Assembly (NCBI RefSeq): GCF_003932715.1 | Contig: NZ_CP020700.1 | Span: forward strand, 7,214,501 to 7,278,500 | Length of the DNA stretch: 64,000 nt | Source: Streptomyces tsukubensis | GTDB lineage: Bacteria; Actinomycetota; Actinomycetes; Streptomycetales; Streptomycetaceae | Reading direction: 5' to 3' | In this document: positions 16,345 to 25,307 of the stretch, in pieces | Layout: each line of letters starts with the position of its first letter | Position numbering within the stretch: the first letter of the stretch is position 1 | The notes under the pieces: generated by a model | What the model was told of the DNA's origin: nothing | Databases searched by the model: none | Seen by the model: the letters and a program-made list of their open reading frames with translations, nothing else | Translations under genes and position numbers: made by a program

Positions 16345-16845
16345 TCAGCGGGCGGGCGCCTCCCGTACCGGGTGTTTGCTGAGGATGGACACCCGGTTGA
16401 AGGCGTTGATCGTGATCGCCACCCAGACCACGGCGGCGATCTCGTCGTCGTTCAGCACCTGCCCCGCCTCCGCGTACGCCCGCTCCTGGGCCAGGGCGTC
16501 GGAGGGGTGGGTGGTGGCCTCGGCCAGGGCGAGGGACGCGCGCTCCCGGGGGGTGAAGAGTTCCGTGTCCCGCCAGGCCGCGAGCACCCCGAGGCGCCGC
16601 GTGGACTCCCCGGCGCGCAGTGCGGCCCGGGTGTGGACGTCGAGGCAGAAGGCGCAGCCGTTGAGCTGGGAGACGCGGAGGTTGACCAGCTCGACCAGGA
16701 TCCGGTCCAGGCCGGCCTCGGCGGCCGTCGTACGGACGACGTCCGCGGTCCTGACCAGCGCCTGGTACGCGGCGGGGCTCTGCTTGTCGATGTAGATCCG
16801 TCCCTTGGGCCGGTGGGCTTCCGCGGCCTGTGCGGTCTCGATCAC
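16345..16845 (-). CDS. carboxymuconolactone decarboxylase / AhpD-family alkylhydroperoxidase
   Basis: 166 residues. The AhpD core motif NGCAFCLDVH (about residues 62-71) gives the redox CxxC and the adjacent His. The rest of the helical CMD fold follows, including LALAEATTH and FNRVSI near the C-terminus. Family members reduce peroxides using the CxxC pair; many actinobacterial ones are uncharacterised. It is divergent from the pirin gene across 96 bp, an arrangement that suggests a shared oxidative-stress promoter region. Confidence 0.85.
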   Translation of the reverse strand: MIETAQAAEAHRPKGRIYIDKQSPAAYQALVRTADVVRTTAAEAGLDRILVELVNLRVSQLNGCAFCLDVHTRAALRAGESTRRLGVLAAWRDTELFTPRERASLALAEATTHPSDALAQERAYAEAGQVLNDDEIAAVVWVAITINAFNRVSILSKHPVREAPAR

Positions 16846-16941
16846 CTGTACTCCTCCGTCTGTTGTCCCGGGTTGCCTTCGGATCTATGATCACCCATAA
16901 TTGTTGAAAACGAAACTACTTTGTTCGCGGAGGGCCGGGAG

Positions 16942-17883
16942 ATGGATCACACGGGTATCGGCGTCGAGGCCGGCATCGAGGTCCTCGCGGCCCGGGACGT
17001 CCCGCTGGGCGGACCGCGGGCGATGACCGTACGGCGCACTCTGCCCCAGCGAGCCCGTACCCTCATCGGGGCCTGGTGCTTCGCCGACCACTACGGCCCT
17101 GACCGGGTGGCCGAGTCCGGCGGCATGGACGTCGCGCCCCACCCCCACACCGGGCTCCAGACCGTCAGCTGGCTGTTCGGCGGGGAGATCGAGCACCGCG
17201 ACAGCGCGGGGACGCACGCCTTCGTGCGGCCCGGCGAGATCAACCTCATGACCGGCGGCCACGGCATCAGCCACACGGAGGTCTCCACCCCTGGCACCAC
17301 CGTGCTCCACGGCGTCCAGCTCTGGGTGGTCCTCCCCGGCGAACACCGCCACGCACCGAGCGAGTTCCAGCACCACGCACCTGCGCCGCTCCGCGTCGAC
17401 GGCGCGGAACTGCGGGTCTTCCTGGGCACACTCGCCGGCGCCACCTCTCCCGTGCGCACCTTCACCCCGCTCCTCGGCGCCGAGGTCCTGATCGACGCCG
17501 ATGCCACCGTCACCCTCGACGTCGACCCCGGCTTCGAACACGGACTCCTCGTCGACGAAGGCGACGTACGCCTCGACGGAACCCCCCTGCGCCCCGCGGA
17601 ACTCGGCTACGCCGCCCCCGGGCGTACCACCCTCACCCTCACCAACACCTCCGGCCGCCCGGCCCGGGCGGTCCTTCTGGGCGGTCCGCCGTTCGAGGAG
17701 GAGATCGTGATGTGGTGGAACTTCATCGGCCGCAGCCACCAGGACATCGTCGAGGCACGAGAAGACTGGGAGTGCGCCTCCGGCCGCTTCGGCACCGTCG
17801 AGGGCTACCCGGGCGAGCGACTGCCCGCCCCCGCCCTGCCCAACGCCGTCATCATGCCCCGCAAGAACCCCTCCCCTCGCTGA
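16942..17883 (+). CDS. pirin family protein
   Basis: 313 residues from ATG 16942 (AGGG eight bases upstream). The N-terminal cupin has the pirin signature: DHYGP, DVAPHPHTGLQTVSWLF and GHGISHTEVS supply the metal-binding His and Glu residues. A C-terminal pirin cupin ends with PPFEEEIVMWWNFIGRS. Pirins are nuclear regulators in eukaryotes and quercetinase or redox-linked proteins in bacteria. Upstream is the divergent AhpD gene; 22 bp downstream is a GNAT gene, probably co-transcribed. Confidence 0.9.
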   Translation: MDHTGIGVEAGIEVLAARDVPLGGPRAMTVRRTLPQRARTLIGAWCFADHYGPDRVAESGGMDVAPHPHTGLQTVSWLFGGEIEHRDSAGTHAFVRPGEINLMTGGHGISHTEVSTPGTTVLHGVQLWVVLPGEHRHAPSEFQHHAPAPLRVDGAELRVFLGTLAGATSPVRTFTPLLGAEVLIDADATVTLDVDPGFEHGLLVDEGDVRLDGTPLRPAELGYAAPGRTTLTLTNTSGRPARAVLLGGPPFEEEIVMWWNFIGRSHQDIVEAREDWECASGRFGTVEGYPGERLPAPALPNAVIMPRKNPSPR

Positions 17884-17905
17884 CCCGAACCGGAAGGCCG
17901 CCCTC

Positions 17906-18250
17906 ATGAACGAGCAGAGCCCCAGTGCCCCCGTCGTCCGCCACGCCGACACCCGCCACCGCTACGAGATCCTCGTCGACGAGGACCGCGCCGGCCTGAC
18001 CGCCTACCGCGACCGCGGCGACCAGCGGGTCTTCTTCCACACCGAGATCGACGACGCCTACGCCGGCCGGGGACTCGCCGCGATCCTCGTCGAGCAGGCG
18101 CTGACCGACGTCCGCGCCTCCGGACTGCGGATCGTCCCCGTCTGCCCCTACGTGGCCAAGTTCCTCACCAAGCACCGCGAGTTCGCGGACATCACCGACC
18201 CCGTCACCCCCGAGATCCGCACCTGGCTCACATCCCGGCTGGGCCACTGA
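17906..18250 (+). CDS. GNAT-like N-acetyltransferase domain protein (YjdJ type)
   Basis: 114 residues. It matches the short Gcn5-related family that consists of one domain: FFHTEIDDAYAGRGLAAILVEQAL holds the acetyl-CoA loop (AGRGLA), and VPVCPYVAKFLTKHREFAD is the family's C-terminal signature. The substrate is unknown. It follows the pirin gene by 22 bp in the same orientation and likely forms an operon with it. Confidence 0.85.
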   Translation: MNEQSPSAPVVRHADTRHRYEILVDEDRAGLTAYRDRGDQRVFFHTEIDDAYAGRGLAAILVEQALTDVRASGLRIVPVCPYVAKFLTKHREFADITDPVTPEIRTWLTSRLGH

Positions 18251-18533
18251 ACAAACCGGCTGGAAAAGGGTATCGGTGGGTGAGTGCCGGCGGTGGCGGG
18301 ATTGAGATCACTCACGAGAGTGATGAGTGCGATAGGCAGTTTGTCGGGCTCCGGGCAGGGGAGAGCATCTTTGGCCCTGGCGCCAGGTACAGGGTCCACC
18401 ACCCTCTGATCCGGCGTCACGTCGTCTTCGCTGTTGTGCTGCGGACGCGAGGGGCCGGTTGCGGGACCTCATTGGAATCCCTCCGGATAGGTCTTCCCGG
18501 CAGGGACTTCCCTTGTCTTGAAGGAGGTTTCGA

Positions 18534-19295
18534 GTGCGTAGTTTATTCCGGTCCAGGGCAGTTCCGGCAGTCGGCACCGCTCTGCTGATGCTCGGCGGCG
18601 TGCTGAGCGGGACCGCTGCCGCCGGGGACGAGCCCGAGATCGTCGGAGGCCGGCCCACGACCATCCAGAACCATCCGTACCAGGTCAGCCTCCAGTACAA
18701 CGGCAAGCACATCTGCGGAGGGACGCTGGTCAAACCCGACCGAGTGGTGACGGCGGCCCACTGCACGGACGGGGCCTCCGTGAGCGATCTGGGGATCCGT
18801 GCCGGCTCCAGTTACCACAGCTCGGGCGGGCCGCTCTGCCGGGTCGGTGAGGTCGTTCAGCATCCCCAGTACGACCGGTGGACCACCGACTTCGACGTCA
18901 GCATTGTGAAGATCAACTCGCGGTGCACCGGCCGGCCCGCGCCTCTCGCCGAACGCGAGCCCGCGACCGGATCGCAGGTCACCGTCACCGGCTGGGGCGC
19001 CCTGAGCGAAGGCGGCCCTTCCCCCGACCAGCTCCAGGAGGTCACCGTCGATGTCATCAGCCGTGAGGCGTGCCGACGGGTCTACGGGAGCTATGCCGTC
19101 ACCGGAAACATGATCTGCGCGGGAGGAGGCCAGGACGGCAAGGACGCGTGCCAGGGCGACTCCGGCGGCCCCCTGGTCCAGAACGGTGTGCTCTACGGCA
19201 TCGTGTCCTGGGGAAGCGGCTGCGGCCGCCCCGGCTATCCCGGCGTCTACTCCAACGTTGCGGCTCTCCGCCCCTTCATCGACAGCAACCTCTGA
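18534..19295 (+). CDS. secreted trypsin-like serine protease
   Basis: 253 residues from a GTG with a strong AAGGAGG ribosome site. A signal peptide (about 1-30) and short propeptide precede the activation site before IVGG. The catalytic triad is intact: His in TAAHC, Asp in DFDVSIVK, Ser in CQGDSGGPL. Six or more Cys form the usual chymotrypsin-fold disulfides. Asp in DACQGDSGG at the S1 position implies cleavage after Arg or Lys. Streptomyces trypsins are exported and usually produced during development. Followed by a clear terminator. Confidence 0.95.
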   Translation: MRSLFRSRAVPAVGTALLMLGGVLSGTAAAGDEPEIVGGRPTTIQNHPYQVSLQYNGKHICGGTLVKPDRVVTAAHCTDGASVSDLGIRAGSSYHSSGGPLCRVGEVVQHPQYDRWTTDFDVSIVKINSRCTGRPAPLAEREPATGSQVTVTGWGALSEGGPSPDQLQEVTVDVISREACRRVYGSYAVTGNMICAGGGQDGKDACQGDSGGPLVQNGVLYGIVSWGSGCGRPGYPGVYSNVAALRPFIDSNL

Positions 19296-19312
19296 TATCG
19301 GCCCACCCCTGC

Positions 19313-19341
19313 GGGAGACACCGCTGCCGGCGGTGTCTCCC
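19313..19341 (+). terminator. hairpin terminator after trypsin gene
   Basis: Perfect 12-bp arms GGGAGACACCGC and GCGGTGTCTCCC with a 5-nt loop, 18 bp after the stop. It lies between convergent genes and may serve both. Confidence 0.8.
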
Positions 19342-19408
19342 GGAAGGGGAGGGCCGCACCCATGCCGACGGCGATGGGTGGTTCAGTGCCGTCCCCTGCG
19401 GGACCCTG

Positions 19409-19930
19409 TCATGTTCTCCGCCGAGTGGTTCGTTCCTTCTCGGACACCGAGTGGATGAAGGTCAGGGTGCGGGAACGCATGCCCACGCGGCGTTGCTCGA
19501 TCATTTCCTCGACCGGGGGGTCGAACGGCTGGCGGATCGGTTTGCTGTGCAGCTTCACCGCGCAGTCGAGGTCGGTGCAGAGGAGAAGACCCACCGTGTT
19601 GAGGCGTTTGCGTTTGTCCCGGGACGGGAGGCGGGCGGTGAAGAGGGAAATCTCGTTGAACCGGCGGGTGAAGCGGCACAGGTCGCACATCATCGCGCGC
19701 GAGCCGTGCGCCGCGTCGTTCGGGGCCTGCCGCAGCAGGACTCCCAACGCCTGGTCGTCGGCCTCGGTGACGAGGTAGGCACGCTGCGGGGAGCGCAGGT
19801 CCCGCCAGCCGAGGTAGTCGATCCGGTCCCATCGGACGTCGTCGAACCAGGTGGGCAGCCGGACCTTGGTGTCGGCCGAGTCCGGGTTCACGATCGCGCC
19901 GCGTACCTCTTCCCTGGTCATCGGACGCAT
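19409..19930 (-). CDS. FBP-domain protein (EF-G-binding treble-clef zinc finger type)
   Basis: 173 residues from ATG 19930 with GGGAG close upstream. Cys pairs in MCDLCRF and LLCTDLDC form the treble-clef zinc site; KLHSKPIRQPFD and the preceding RDKRKRLN basic region fit the C-terminal domain of fusidic-acid-resistance FusB-type/EF-G binding proteins, which many actinobacteria carry. Proteins of this group bind elongation factor G and free it from stalled ribosomes; the same role here is inference. Single gene convergent with the trypsin gene. Confidence 0.7.
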   Translation of the reverse strand: MRPMTREEVRGAIVNPDSADTKVRLPTWFDDVRWDRIDYLGWRDLRSPQRAYLVTEADDQALGVLLRQAPNDAAHGSRAMMCDLCRFTRRFNEISLFTARLPSRDKRKRLNTVGLLLCTDLDCAVKLHSKPIRQPFDPPVEEMIEQRRVGMRSRTLTFIHSVSEKERTTRRRT

Positions 19931-20381
19931 GGCAGCTCCCGGCGAGTTGCCTGTGCGCGGATGAACGTGCCGGTCGGGAAGGCGAGTGGAAGGGGAGGGA
20001 GGGCTGGGAGGGTCCTTGGGGTACTGGACACTCGGGGTGCTCCTTGCTGAGAAAACCGTCATGACAGCAAGAGCAGGCCGAGCGGCTCGACGAAGAGGCC
20101 CACCCGTTCGCCGCGACATGGCACGCGGGCGTGGAGGCGTGGGCTGGTTCAGAGCACCGGAGATTCACGTCCGGTCCGCCGCCGGGCAAGGACGGCGTCA
20201 GGGAAACGGACGGCTAGGCGGTGCAGCGAGGCGCGCTCGGCGCGGGCCGAAACATAAAAATCCCTCTTCCAGGGCGCAATGGGCCCAGAACAGATCGACG
20301 GAGCCCGGCCAGGTTAACAACACCTCCCGGAGCAGGGGCAACCGATTTAACGGCCACCTCCTCGGTCCGGTGGAGACCGCG
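19931..20381. other. intergenic stretch with no supported gene
   Basis: About 450 bp between the FBP gene start and the terminator of the S41 peptidase gene. It must hold the FBP promoter. Frames within it have no coding-like codon use, and I see no repeats or RNA structures apart from the hairpin listed next. Confidence 0.5.
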
Positions 20382-20418
20382 GGTGGTGCCGGCCCCGTCC
20401 GTCGGGACCGGCACCACC
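20382..20418 (-). terminator. hairpin terminator after S41 peptidase gene
   Basis: Perfect 11-bp arms GGTGGTGCCGG and CCGGCACCACC with a loop that can pair further (CCCG with CGGG). It begins 16 bp after the S41 stop. Confidence 0.8.
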
Positions 20419-20434
20419 GGGGTGTCGGCGGGGC

Positions 20435-21937
20435 TCAGCGGCGCCGGGTGAGCAGGGTGACCGCCCGGTCGAACGCGGAGTCGCGGTCGGCGGCGAACTC
20501 CTCCGCGGTGAAGACCGGCACGGTGATGTGCGGGGGTACGCCCGGGCCTTCGTGGGAGATTCCGCGCGGGGTGGTGTACCGCTCGTTGGAGAGTCCGAAG
20601 CGCCAGCCGTTGGGCAGGGCCCGGGGCAGGATGTCGGAGAGCGCGCCCTGGGTGTGCTCGCCGATCAGGGTGGTCGGCAGCGGGCGTTCGGCGAGTGCCT
20701 TGACGAAGGTCTCGCCCGCGCTGACGGTGGCTCCCGAGGCCAGGACGGCGATCGGGCCCGTATAGCGGGGCACTCCCTGAGCCGGGGCCACCCGGGCCGT
20801 GTACCGGGGGGTGAAACGGGTGTCGTCACCGGGGTCGTTCCTGGCCTCCTTGCGGTAGGCCGGATAGCCGCGGTCGGTCAGCCGGGCGGCGATCTGCAGG
20901 CCCAGCTCGTCGCTGCCCCCCTGATTGACCCGGACGTCGACGACGAGTCCGCGCCAGGCACCGGGACCCCGGGTGCGGGCCCGGGTGACGATACGGTCGA
21001 GGACCCGGTCCAGTTCGGCGGCGTCGGTCTCGATGGTCGGGGAGCCGGCTGTGTACCCCCCGAACCGGCTGATTCGCAGATAGCCGATGCCGCCCGGGAC
21101 CTCCGCGTAGCCGATGGCCCCCTGGGCATGGGATTCCAGCGCGGTACCGCCGAGATTGCGGCGCTCGACGAAGGTACGGACCCGCTCGTCGTAGGCGTCG
21201 TCGGGCGAGACCGTCCCGGCGCGCTGCCCGGAGGTGTAACGGCCCAGATCGGAGGCCTCCAATCCGACATGGGCGTCCTGGAGGGGCTCGGCCATCGCGG
21301 AGAGTATGCCGAACAGCTCCTCCTGGGTGGTGCCCGCGTGCACCGCCGGGCGGTACCGGGCCCGCACGGCGTCCCAGTCGACGCCCCGGCGCTCGAAGAA
21401 GGCGTAGTTCTCCTTGAAGGTCTGCCAGAAGACGTCGAAGACCGCCACCGGACCGGTGGGCGGGGGCTGTTCGCAGCGCGGCGGCAGTGCGGCGATCCGG
21501 CGCAGGGAGCGGGGGCCCAGAGAGCCGTGGACGCGCAGTGCCGCACGGTCCCCGGCCCGTGGGGTCACCGTGAGGCTGTACTCCGGGCTGTCGAAACGCA
21601 CGGCGCCTCCGGGGCCGGTGCCTCCCGCGCTCCGGGCGGTGGGTCCGGGCAGACAGCTCAGTGCGGTGGTGTCCCAGAACCGCAGATCGCGGCCGTGAAC
21701 GGAGACGACCGTCCCGTATCCGTCCATCTGCCAGACACCCTCGACCGAGAACCCCCCGTACCCGTACCCGGACCCGGATCGCGGTGCCGCGGCGGGGGCG
21801 GGCGCCGCGGCGGCAGTGGACAGGGAGCCCGCGAGGGCGAGTGCCGTCCCGGCGGCGATGAGGACTCCGCGCCGGGACGCCGGACGTCTGCCCCGGCGGT
21901 CCTCGACGGCGGGTGCGGCTGATGTCTCTGGTGTCAC
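20435..21937 (-). CDS. secreted S41-family peptidase
   Basis: About 500 residues from a GTG at about 21937 (GGAGG upstream). A Tat-like N-terminus (RRPASRRGVLIAAGTALALAG) and Ala/Pro-rich linker suggest export. The S41 (C-terminal processing/tricorn-core) domain holds the catalytic Ser in LASGATVSAGETFVKAL, with Lys a few residues later in the same helix, and GLVVDVRVNQGGSDELG upstream. There is no obvious PDZ domain. The N-terminal about 150 residues form a separate beta-rich part. S41 enzymes cleave peptides with nonpolar C-termini. Monocistronic with a strong terminator. Confidence 0.85.
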   Translation of the reverse strand: MTPETSAAPAVEDRRGRRPASRRGVLIAAGTALALAGSLSTAAAAPAPAAAPRSGSGYGYGGFSVEGVWQMDGYGTVVSVHGRDLRFWDTTALSCLPGPTARSAGGTGPGGAVRFDSPEYSLTVTPRAGDRAALRVHGSLGPRSLRRIAALPPRCEQPPPTGPVAVFDVFWQTFKENYAFFERRGVDWDAVRARYRPAVHAGTTQEELFGILSAMAEPLQDAHVGLEASDLGRYTSGQRAGTVSPDDAYDERVRTFVERRNLGGTALESHAQGAIGYAEVPGGIGYLRISRFGGYTAGSPTIETDAAELDRVLDRIVTRARTRGPGAWRGLVVDVRVNQGGSDELGLQIAARLTDRGYPAYRKEARNDPGDDTRFTPRYTARVAPAQGVPRYTGPIAVLASGATVSAGETFVKALAERPLPTTLIGEHTQGALSDILPRALPNGWRFGLSNERYTTPRGISHEGPGVPPHITVPVFTAEEFAADRDSAFDRAVTLLTRRR

Positions 21938-22148
21938 TGTGTTCCTCCGGTGGTCGGTCACCGAGCATCCTTCCGGCGCCGGCGCGGCCACCGCGTCCAC
22001 CTGCGGGCGCCACCTCCGTCAACCATCGGTCGTACAAACCGAGTTGTGTCCCCTAGGGTGCGCGCGGGTGACCGGCCCTTCCGCCGGGGTACGTCCGCCG
22101 GGGACACCGCCGCTCCACCGCCCCGCGCGACGGCCGGGCCCGGGGGGC

Positions 22149-23456
22149 CTACGGTGTGATCACCGAGGCCGGAGATCCGGTTCGCATGATGTGGTCGACG
22201 TGGATACGGCGCGCGATGAAGCGCCCGTTCTCGACATTGGCGCCGATGGCCACCGGGGCGAGGGAGTTCCCGTCCGGGAGTCCGGCGTAGTACAGGCCGG
22301 GGATCGCCCCGAGGATGCCTTTCTGCTGCAGGGGCGCGCCGTGGTCGTCGAGTACGTGCGCCGGGAGAATCCGGTAGTCCGGCCCGAACCCGGTGCACCA
22401 GACGATCGAGGTGATGCCCTCGCGCTCCAGGTCGAGGCGGTCCCCGAACGGGGAGATGCGGTCCAGATCGACACCGGGTGCCGGGTGCTGTTCCGGTACC
22501 GGGTAGCCCCGTGCCCGGATACCGGTGTCAATGGTGTCGATCACCTGCCGGAACGAACGGGCGGACGCCTCGGCGACGGCGACGACGTTGTCCTCCAGGA
22601 GCAGCGTCCGGCCTTCCGCGGCGCGCGCGGAACCGACGAGAACGACTCCCTTCCCGGCGAGTGTGCCGAGATTGAGATCGCCGGTGCCGTCCAGGACAGC
22701 CGCCACCGGCAGACCGGGCAGCACCTCCGCCGGACCGTCTCCGCCGGTGCCCACCCTGACGTACTCCTCCTCCAGGGAGAACACGAACATCCATTCATGG
22801 AGGCTGCGGCCCCGATAGTGGCGTGGCCACGCGCCGTGCCGGCCGACCGACAGGAACACACCCCGCCCGGCGTCCACCAGTTCGTCGGCGATCTGCTGTC
22901 CGCTGATTCCCGCGCCCACCACCAGAACGGCGCCGTCCGGCAGGGATGCGGAATTGCGATAGCGGTGCGAATGCAGCTGTGTGACGGACGCGTCGATATC
23001 GGCCGCGAGGGCGGGGACGCGGGGGGCGGCATAACCACCCACCGCCACGACGAGGTTACGGGACCCGATGGAACCCCCGTCGGACAGATGGGTCCTGAAC
23101 CGCACCTCGTCGTGGTCGGAGGCGTCCGGCGGGCACTCGACCTCCCGGACGGCCGTGTGCTGCCGTACCCGGAGCTTCCGGTCCTCCGCGTAACGGCGCA
23201 GACGGTGGGCGAGTTCACGGCCCGGCATGAAGCCGTCGGGATCGTCGCCGTCGTACTCCCGGCCGGGAAACCGGACCGAGCGGTTTCCGCTCCCCACCAG
23301 CAGGCTGTCCCACCGCTCAAGCCCCCATGCCTGGCCGATCTCCCCCCGTTCCAGAACAACGGATTCCCGGCCCAGCTCCTGCAGGGACGCGGCCACACCG
23401 CACCCCTGCTGGCCGGCTCCGATGACGACGGTCTCCGCGTACTCGACCTCTGACAC
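22149..23456 (-). CDS. FAD/NAD(P)-dependent oxidoreductase (flavin monooxygenase-like)
   Basis: 435 residues from a GTG at 23456 with AGGAGG seven bases upstream. The N-terminal FAD-binding GxGxxG is VVIGAGQQGCG; a second Rossmann motif VLVVGAGISGQQIADEL (about 185-200) binds NAD(P)H. The C-terminal TGFGPDYR and GIPGLYYAGLPDG follow the pattern of YhfX/CzcO-like flavin monooxygenases. It probably oxidises a small molecule; the substrate is unknown. It is divergent from a MerR regulator across 58 bp, which likely controls it. Confidence 0.85.
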   Translation of the reverse strand: MSEVEYAETVVIGAGQQGCGVAASLQELGRESVVLERGEIGQAWGLERWDSLLVGSGNRSVRFPGREYDGDDPDGFMPGRELAHRLRRYAEDRKLRVRQHTAVREVECPPDASDHDEVRFRTHLSDGGSIGSRNLVVAVGGYAAPRVPALAADIDASVTQLHSHRYRNSASLPDGAVLVVGAGISGQQIADELVDAGRGVFLSVGRHGAWPRHYRGRSLHEWMFVFSLEEEYVRVGTGGDGPAEVLPGLPVAAVLDGTGDLNLGTLAGKGVVLVGSARAAEGRTLLLEDNVVAVAEASARSFRQVIDTIDTGIRARGYPVPEQHPAPGVDLDRISPFGDRLDLEREGITSIVWCTGFGPDYRILPAHVLDDHGAPLQQKGILGAIPGLYYAGLPDGNSLAPVAIGANVENGRFIARRIHVDHIMRTGSPASVITP

Positions 23457-23514
23457 GTTCGATCCTCCTGCCGATGGGATGGGCATTCGGAGCTTGCCTG
23501 GTGAAGTCGGCTTG

Positions 23515-24237
23515 ATGTCAACTGGACGTGTGACGCGACAAGGAGTCTCCATCGGTGAAGCAGCGGCACTGTACGGCCTGGCGCCGTCCACGGTGCGGTG
23601 GTGGGAGCGGCAGGGCGTGCTCGACCCACCCGCCCGCGTCGGAGGCAAGCGGCTCTACGACGAGGCCGGCCTCCGCCGGATCGGTCTCGCCTATCTGTGC
23701 TGTGTGGTCGGGCGGATGCCGCTGGACCGGGCAGCCGTCGTCACCTCGGGAAAGGCCGCGCTCAGCACCTGGCAGCACACCATCGACGAGCAGATGGAGC
23801 TGCTGGAGCAGCGGATCGGCGATCTGAAGGCCGCCCTGGAGTACCTCCGCCATCTGCGGCTCTGCGAGGACGACGACATCGTGCGGCAGTGCCCCGTCCT
23901 GGAGTCCGAACTGTCCGTGCACACTCCACGCGGGCACGCCCCCGGTGCCGACCTCGTCACCGCGGCTCGCGCCGCCCGAAGCGGCGGAGCGCGAGGGGAG
24001 GGGACGGAGGCCCGTGACGAAACTCCGGTGATGCATGCGCCGGGTGACGAAAAGCCGGGTGGTGAAAGGCCGGGTGGCGAGATGCCGGTGTGCTGCCCCG
24101 GTTGCCGGGGGCCGGTGGTGCCGTCCCCCCGCGGCCGGCCCCGTACCCACTGTTCGGCCGCCTGCCGGCAGCGCACGTACCGAACACGGCGCAGTGGTAC
24201 AGCCGTTCCGGCTGCCGAAGGGTCCGACCGTTCCTGA
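23515..24237 (+). CDS. MerR-family regulator with C-terminal Cys-rich motif
   Basis: About 240 residues. Start at ATG 23515, with GTG 23530 as alternative. The winged-helix N-terminus SIGEAAALYGLAPSTVRWWERQG is typical MerR, followed by a dimerisation coiled coil around QMELLEQRIGDLKAALEYL. A low-complexity linker rich in Gly, Glu and Pro leads to CCPGCRGPV and RTHCSAACRQRTYR, a Cys4-like zinc motif shared by many Streptomyces proteins. The divergent flavin oxidoreductase gene starts 58 bp away and is the likely target. The inducer is unknown. Confidence 0.85.
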   Translation: MSTGRVTRQGVSIGEAAALYGLAPSTVRWWERQGVLDPPARVGGKRLYDEAGLRRIGLAYLCCVVGRMPLDRAAVVTSGKAALSTWQHTIDEQMELLEQRIGDLKAALEYLRHLRLCEDDDIVRQCPVLESELSVHTPRGHAPGADLVTAARAARSGGARGEGTEARDETPVMHAPGDEKPGGERPGGEMPVCCPGCRGPVVPSPRGRPRTHCSAACRQRTYRTRRSGTAVPAAEGSDRS

Positions 24238-24270
24238 CGGCCGATCGACGTCGCGGTGCCACCGGTGTCG

Positions 24271-24298
24271 CCCGGGAGCCCGGGAGCCCGGGAGCCCG
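24271..24298 (+). repeat. short tandem repeat, unit CCCGGGAG
   Basis: Three exact 8-bp units and a partial fourth just after the MerR stop. Each unit contains a SmaI-type palindrome CCCGGG, so the block can fold on itself. Probably a slipped-strand expansion without function. Confidence 0.6.
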
Positions 24299-24339
24299 GG
24301 CGGCAGGTCGGCCGGTGGCGACGGCCCCCGCCGCTCGTC

Positions 24340-24372
24340 GGTCCCCGTGACCACAACCGGGTCACGGGGACC
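24340..24372. terminator. bidirectional hairpin terminator
   Basis: Perfect 12-bp arms GGTCCCCGTGAC and GTCACGGGGACC with a 9-nt loop between the convergent MerR and I36 genes. Confidence 0.8.
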
Positions 24373-24420
24373 GACGTCACGAGAGCCGATTCCTCTTCCC
24401 CCGCACGGGCGGAAGCCTCC

Positions 24421-24822
24421 TCAGCACGGGCGGAACGAACTGATCTTGTCGTTGATCCACCCGGGAAGCGTGGGCCACCACTCCCAGGGGCCGATCCTGA
24501 ACTCAAGACCGCCGTAGCCGGGGTGCTCGTAGAAGCAGATGGAGTAGGGCGAGTCGTTGACGATGGAGGACACCTGGTCCTGGTACTGGCCGAGGTTCGA
24601 GTGGACGTTGGGCATGCTGAAGGGGAGGGAGTAGCCGCCGTAGTTGTCGTGCTTCCGGAGACACAGGCTGCGCCCGTTCTCCATGCAGCCGGCGGCCTCG
24701 GCGGGGGTCGCGCTCGCGAGGACACCGGCCGATGCGGTGAGGGTGACGACAGCGCCGAGCAGCGCCAGTCGACGCTTGGCGTGCGTCAAGACGGAGATCC
24801 TGTCTTCGACACGGGAATGCAT
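24421..24822 (-). CDS. secreted I36 / crystallin-like inhibitor, copy A
   Basis: 133 residues from ATG 24822. A signal peptide ending near ATPAEAA is followed by a beta-rich domain with CLRKHDNYGGYSL and CFYEHPGYGGLEFRIG repeats. These Y-G-G motifs resemble the peptidase inhibitor I36 / beta-gamma crystallin pattern. The C-terminus PTLPGWINDKISSFRPC is almost the same as in the adjacent paralogue. Family members inhibit proteases or bind Ca2+; neither is shown here. It starts 107 bp after copy B. Confidence 0.7.
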   Translation of the reverse strand: MHSRVEDRISVLTHAKRRLALLGAVVTLTASAGVLASATPAEAAGCMENGRSLCLRKHDNYGGYSLPFSMPNVHSNLGQYQDQVSSIVNDSPYSICFYEHPGYGGLEFRIGPWEWWPTLPGWINDKISSFRPC

Positions 24823-24929
24823 GGCTGCCTTTCTGTCGGCGCGCTGTCCCCTTTCCTCTCCGTTCGGGCACCTCAAGGAGCGGTCGGCCGGCGCGCGGTG
24901 GGCGGTGATGTCGTGCGGATCGCCTTCGG

Positions 24930-25307
24930 TCAGCAGGGCCGGTAGGACGAGATCCTGTCGTTGATCCACCCGGGGAGCGTGGCCCACCATTCGCCGGGGC
25001 CGATCCTGAACTCAAGACCGCCGTAGTTCCCGTGCTCGTAGAAGCACATGCGGAGGTCCGTGCTGTTGCCTATGGAGGACGTGCTGTCCTGCGCCGGGCC
25101 GCCGAGGTTCGCGACCTGTACGGGCGCACCGCTGGGGTACACCGGGATCGAGTAGTTGGGGTTGGCGTAGATGAAGACGCCGGCCAGTGCGGGGGCCGGA
25201 GCGGCGGTCGCCGGGGGTGCGTTCATCACCAGGCCTGCCGAAACGGCCAGGGCTCCCACGGCACCTGCTGCGGCCAGACGCTGCGCGGTCTTCCTCAACA
25301 ACGACAT
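24930..25307 (-). CDS. secreted I36 / crystallin-like inhibitor, copy B
   Basis: 125 residues, ATG at 25307 with AGG upstream. Signal peptide about 1-35 (ends near PPATAA). Shares CFYEHGNYGGLEFRIG and WWATLPGWINDRISSYRPC with copy A, so the two genes are tandem duplicates; the N-terminal parts of the mature proteins differ strongly. Only the C-terminal Cys pair (about 87 and 125) is conserved between them, which suggests one disulfide. Function is inferred from family only. Confidence 0.7.
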   Translation of the reverse strand: MSLLRKTAQRLAAAGAVGALAVSAGLVMNAPPATAAPAPALAGVFIYANPNYSIPVYPSGAPVQVANLGGPAQDSTSSIGNSTDLRMCFYEHGNYGGLEFRIGPGEWWATLPGWINDRISSYRPC

